This document shows, piece by piece, positions 9,241 to 11,406 of a stretch of DNA of 11,406 bases. A program made the position numbers and the translations under genes. This stretch comes from Conidiobolus incongruus B7586 (Eukaryota; Entomophthoromycota; Entomophthoromycetes; Entomophthorales; Conidiobolaceae). The stretch's first letter is position 1. Every line of letters starts with the position of its first letter. The notes beneath the pieces are model-generated. The model worked only from the letters and a program-made list of their open reading frames with translations. It had not been told where the DNA came from and ran no database searches. The DNA lies in assembly GCA_000697335.1 (NCBI GenBank), contig JNEM01009010.1, forward strand, positions 1-11,406. Direction: 5' to 3'.

Positions 9241-10338
9241 TAAGTTAAGATTATTGAAAATTAAACAGATATTGCTTCTTTAAAGGGTATTTATTAACTT
9301 TATAGTTAACTTAAGTTTTTTAGTAGTAATAACAACCTTTGTTTATTCTTAAGTAGGCTTTAACTTCTTCACTAAAGGTTTTCTTATAAAACCCTAAAGT
9401 AGAAACATCTATCATTTGAAATTTAAGTAGGTTAGAGTAAAATTTAAAAGATTAATTTTTAAAGTGGGAAGATTTAGTTATAGAGTAAAAGATATTATTA
9501 ATTATAATTGCTGTATCATAAATGTTAGAAAAAAACATATTATTAAAGTGTTTTTTATTAATTAACTAAAGCTTCACTTAAAAGTTAAGGTATTGTAATA
9601 GTTTGTGGATTTATTCTTCTTTAGTGATATTTGGTATATTTAAACATATCTTATTAAATTTCTCAATTAATTATTTTGTAAAAGTTTTTTATTTAAGTTA
9701 AAAAACTTTTCTCTTGTTAATTAAACTTAATTTTTTAGGTAATACCTTTCTTTAAGGGTTTTTTCTAATTGTTTAAAAGTTTATATCTTTAGAGTAAATT
9801 ATCCTCTTAAAGATTCTTTAGGATTAAACTTAAAATAAGTTAACTACCAAATATAAATAGATTTTTCTAAAAAAGAAGTGGCTAATTTAAAGATATTCTT
9901 TAAATCTTCATTTAAAATTAAATTAAGGTAATTCTTTATATTTTTAAGATAGTTTTCAAGCTTGTAGAGGTTTTTAAAACTATTATAAGTAGTTAATTTG
10001 TTTTTAAAAACACTAAAGAGGTGGTTTAATATATTAACTATAATAAAGTAGTTGGTTTGTTAAATTTAAGCTCTTTGAAACATATTTTTTTTAATTAAAA
10101 GTTTTCTAATATAAGTTTCTTAGAGGGTAATAAGCTTTTAAAAATTAAAGTCTTAGATTCACTTAGTAATTAAGCTGTTATTATTATTAAAATAATATAA
10201 AAGTATCTTTTTTTTAGTGGTATTATAGTATATAGTATTAAATTTGAATGAAATAAATTATAGATAAAATTTAAAATAATAATAATTAAGTTTGATACAG
10301 ATAGTTATTAATTTCTAGTAGGTTTTTAATAGTTTTTT
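9240..10338 (-). pseudogene. fossil gag (capsid and nucleocapsid remnant)
   Basis: The minus strand from LTR D inward carries remnants of a Ty3/gypsy gag polyprotein, the structural protein of the particle. The region around 9880-9560 resembles the retrotransposon gag domain: short open stretches such as FLEKSIYIW (about 9880), FKQLEKTLKERYY (about 9760) and the IPNI...EE block (about 9620). Near 9285-9337 a Cys/Tyr-rich stretch after a basic segment sits where a nucleocapsid zinc knuckle is expected. The first 400 bp or so downstream of the primer-binding site cannot be assigned. The gene is broken in many places. It is present once, whereas the pol half is present twice. Confidence 0.72.
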
Positions 10339-10349
10339 CACTGCTACTA
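10339..10349 (-). other. primer-binding site
   Basis: The minus strand just inside LTR D reads TAGTAGCAGTG. Allowing for the local transition bias this resembles TGGTAGC..., the complement of a tRNA 3' end UACCA. The A before CCA, paired through an A:U first base pair, is typical of the eukaryotic initiator methionine tRNA, so that tRNA is the likely primer. This is an inference from a short match. Confidence 0.5.
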
Positions 10350-10744
10350 TATAAGTATAGTGGTAATTAAACTAATATAGTATAAAGGAAAACTTAATAT
10401 AAAAGTAGTGTATATAGAATGTGGTAATATAATGTAGTTATAGTGTGCAAGTGTAAATAAAGTTTAATTAAGCTTCAAACTAAGATGAGTTATTGATATA
10501 TTAAGATTTATATTAGGTAGTGCTAATATCCTATAATATCAATAGAATATAGTTTCAATTTTAAAAATAGTGTAAAAGTAAAAAATAATAAGAATTAAGA
10601 AGAAAAAAAACCTAGTTTATTAAATAATTTAATGCTATTTATATAATTAATTTAACTATATAAATATAAATTAATTATATAATTTATAGTTAATTTGATT
10701 ATATGAAAGTGTATATAAGAATTTAAAGAATTAGTTTCTTAACA
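10350..10744 (-). repeat. LTR D (5' LTR of the outer element), 395 bp
   Basis: It begins TATAAGTATA and ends TTAACA on the + strand. It shares indels and length with LTR A. The primer-binding site adjoins it on the left and the target duplication on the right, so it is the 5' LTR that drove minus-strand transcription. Confidence 0.9.
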
Positions 10745-10749
10745 CAACC
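10745..10749. repeat. right target-site duplication of outer element (CAACC)
   Basis: CAACC follows LTR D and pairs with TAACC left of LTR A. Taking one copy as the original target puts the two mariner gene parts back in the same frame, which independently supports the pair. Confidence 0.72.
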
Positions 10750-11207
10750 TTTTTTACAAATCCTTTTAAATAAGTATTTTATTTATAAATGAATATTAAT
10801 TATTGTAATAGATTATAATGGTATATGCTACTTTTATTTAATTCTTAAAGGAAAATTAATTAATAATAAACTTTATATTTTTTTTTAAATAAAAGTATTT
10901 CTAATTGGTGTTTTTAATATAATTTGAGAAAACCTATTATTTTATATGATAATTATAAAATTTATAAATTTAAAGCTATAAAAACTTTCTAATTAAAAAT
11001 AACTAGAAAAAACTACTATATCTAGTATATTCTTTAGATTATAACCTATGTAATTATAATTGCTTTATGCAATTAAAAAACTAGTTTACAAGAAAGAAAA
11101 TTTAATTGGTTTATAAAATATCAAATTTCAGTCTTTAATAAAAAGAATTATTTTTTAAGTATTAGATCTTTGCTAAAAGTATAGCAAAAAGTTATTAATA
11201 TTACTTT
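10750..11207 (+). pseudogene. mariner transposase, C-terminal part (broken)
   Basis: This continues the gene interrupted at 840. In the frame through 10811 it reads IDYNGI..FYLILKGKLI, matching the family block FFDyNGIvhyEFlpkGqtvN. A frameshift follows. From 10945 another frame reads YDNYKIYKFKAIKTF, aligning with the catalytic block HHDNAPAHtA..vk.FL, so the second catalytic Asp is kept (10948-10950). About 34 residues on (11050-11055), in the region matching YSPDL.PCD.WLF, the third Asp is lost. This spacing fits the DD34D mariner type. KTSLQERKFNW (ending near 11109) and KV-stop-QKVIN (to about 11196) match the family's LkgrrF and k.WqkCI C-terminal blocks. With at least one frameshift, many stops and two catalytic Asp lost, it cannot encode an active enzyme. 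Confidence 0.75.
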
Positions 11208-11210
11208 GTA
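11197..11210 (+). repeat. right terminal repeat of mariner with TA site
   Basis: ATATTACTTTG then TA is the inverse of the left end CAAAGTTAATA, with one small gap. It directly follows the decayed 3' end of the transposase gene, where a mariner terminus is expected, although the usual short 3' untranslated stretch is missing. Confidence 0.5.
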
Positions 11211-11263
11211 ATTTAAATAATGGGAATTTTTTGCGATTGAAAAAAAATAAACATTTTAATATA
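11211..11263. other. 53-bp spacer between two mariner copies
   Basis: Unique sequence lies between the right end of the + strand mariner and the end of the minus-strand mariner. It holds the only CpG I found in the whole window (11232-11233, in TTGCGATT). This is consistent with single-copy DNA escaping the mutation that stripped CpG from the repeats. Confidence 0.5.
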
Positions 11264-11265
11264 TA

Positions 11266-11406
11266 CAAAGTAAAAATAAATATATAATATAAAATTAATA
11301 ATTTCCTTTATTTCTAATAACTTTTTGCCATACTTTTGGCAAAGATCTAACACCTAAAAAACAGTTCTTTTTATTAAGGACTGAAATTTGATGTTTCACA
11401 AACCAA
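11266..11406 (-). mobile_element. second mariner copy, 3' end only, tail to tail with the first
   Basis: The terminal sequence CAAAGTAA (11266-11273), beside TA at 11264-11265, marks the element end. The minus strand then carries the C-terminal transposase codons up to the window end, so most of the element lies outside. Its last 92 bp of shared sequence match the + strand copy at about 82 of 92 positions. Every difference is a transition, and in each case the + strand copy has the A or T. Confidence 0.68.
11295..11405 (-). CDS. mariner transposase C-terminus, partial (runs off window)
   Basis: These are 36 open codons on the minus strand ending in TAA (11297-11295). The tail reads KVWQKVIRNKGNY, matching the typical mariner C-terminus (k.WqKCI...GdYf-stop) and so giving a natural end. 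The frame enters from beyond the window edge, so the start and catalytic domain are not visible. It lacks the in-frame stops seen in the equivalent part of the + strand copy and keeps the Trp and Pro codons that copy lost. It is therefore clearly less decayed. Whether the whole gene is open cannot be judged from this window. Confidence 0.68.
   Translation of the reverse strand, partial: WFVKHQISVLNKKNCFLGVRSLPKVWQKVIRNKGNY

Larger units (their letters stand above)
841..10744 (-). mobile_element. composite fossil Ty3/gypsy chromovirus (four LTRs, two pol units)
   Basis: This is a minus-strand LTR retroelement inserted in the mariner gene, with target duplication TAACC (836-840) and CAACC (10745-10749). 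The parts from 5' to 3' on the minus strand are LTR D, primer-binding site, gag, protease, nested LTR C, pol unit 2, LTR B, pol unit 1 and LTR A. Gag-PR-RT-RNaseH-IN order with a C-terminal chromodomain places it in the Ty3/gypsy chromovirus group. The block is 9.9 kb. Discounting one pol unit with an LTR, plus the nested LTR and its target copy, leaves about 5.7 kb, normal for the group. It is broken throughout, with dozens of breaks by eye and no intact domain. RIP-like decay makes LTR divergence useless as a clock, but it is clearly not recent. Confidence 0.85.
191..11208 (+). mobile_element. mariner-family DNA transposon, split by an LTR element
   Basis: A Tc1/mariner-superfamily transposon moves by cut and paste into TA sites. 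The left end reads TA then CAAAGTTA (189-198). The right end reads TTACTTTG then TA (11201-11210), its inverted match, as expected for a TA target duplication. Between them lie two parts of one transposase gene on the + strand, at about 340-840 and 10750-11207. They are separated by the LTR block and its duplicated target. Without that block the element is about 1.1 kb, slightly short for a mariner (usually about 1.3 kb). The right end abuts the gene's end with little untranslated sequence, so an internal deletion there is likely. The second copy at 11266-11406 keeps more sequence at this point. The family call rests on transposase motifs; the exact ends are less certain because the terminal match is short. 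Confidence 0.72.
11106..11406. repeat. 92-bp inverted repeat with 117-bp centre
   Basis: 11106-11197 and 11315-11406 are reverse complements with about 10 differences by eye, all transitions. A second, perfect 10-bp pair lies inside: TTACTTTGTA at 11201-11210 against TACAAAGTAA at 11264-11273. The arms are the C-terminal transposase codons of two mariner copies in opposite orientation, and the inner pair is their terminal repeats. The left arm probably continues outward beyond what the window lets one compare, because the right arm is cut by the window end. Confidence 0.85.

Noticed and set aside
8812-10744. A separate gag-only non-autonomous element between LTRs C and D
   Set aside because: There is no polypurine tract beside LTR C on that side, and LTR C has its own AGTTA duplication. 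The gag-protease region is the 5' half of the outer element.
11106-11406. Foldback element or MITE with 92-bp terminal inverted repeats
   Set aside because: The arms encode mariner C-terminal residues and the inner 10-bp pair matches mariner termini. The structure is two tail-to-tail mariner copies, not a single foldback unit.
1-11406. tRNA, rRNA, CRISPR, riboswitch or bacterial-type operon signals
   Set aside because: Nothing with the needed structure or composition was seen. The long A/T runs make apparent promoters and terminators meaningless here.

Overview
The window is a nest of dead transposable elements in very AT-rich DNA (about one fifth G+C by eye). I see no host gene, no RNA gene and no complete reading frame. 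Repeat copies differ almost entirely by G:C-to-A:T transitions, many of the form CpA to TpA, and CpG is essentially absent. This is the signature of repeat-induced point mutation (RIP) and suggests a filamentous ascomycete or another RIP-competent fungus. That is an inference; the species cannot be named.

Layout. 1-188 is featureless flank. A mariner-family (Tc1/mariner superfamily) DNA transposon on the + strand runs from 191 to 11208. It has short terminal inverted repeats (CAAAGT...) beside TA dinucleotides and a decayed DD34D-type transposase. Its gene is split near codon 180 by a 9.9-kb LTR retroelement block (841-10744, minus strand), flanked by the 5-bp target duplication TAACC/CAACC. 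After a 53-bp spacer, a second mariner copy lies tail to tail on the minus strand (11266 to the window end). Its last 36 codons are still open.

The LTR block is a fossil Ty3/gypsy chromovirus with a composite build. From right to left it reads: LTR D, primer-binding site, gag, protease, LTR C, pol unit 2 (RT, RNase H, integrase, chromodomain), LTR B, pol unit 1 (same domains), LTR A. The outer LTRs A and D (395 bp each) share small indels and are the original pair. The inner LTRs B and C (398 bp each) share a different set and come from a later insertion. That insertion landed between protease and RT with target duplication AGTTA, which is still present on both sides of LTR C and again to the left of LTR B. 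The second pol unit is best explained by unequal recombination after the nested insertion. Removing the extra unit and the nested LTR leaves about 5.7 kb, a normal chromovirus length. All coding parts are broken in many places.

Inferred order of events: mariner insertion; chromovirus insertion into the transposase gene; a related element inserted into the chromovirus; tandem duplication of the pol half by recombination; RIP-like decay of everything. Nothing here looks active. The interest lies in the stratigraphy, and in the second mariner copy, which is clearly less mutated.
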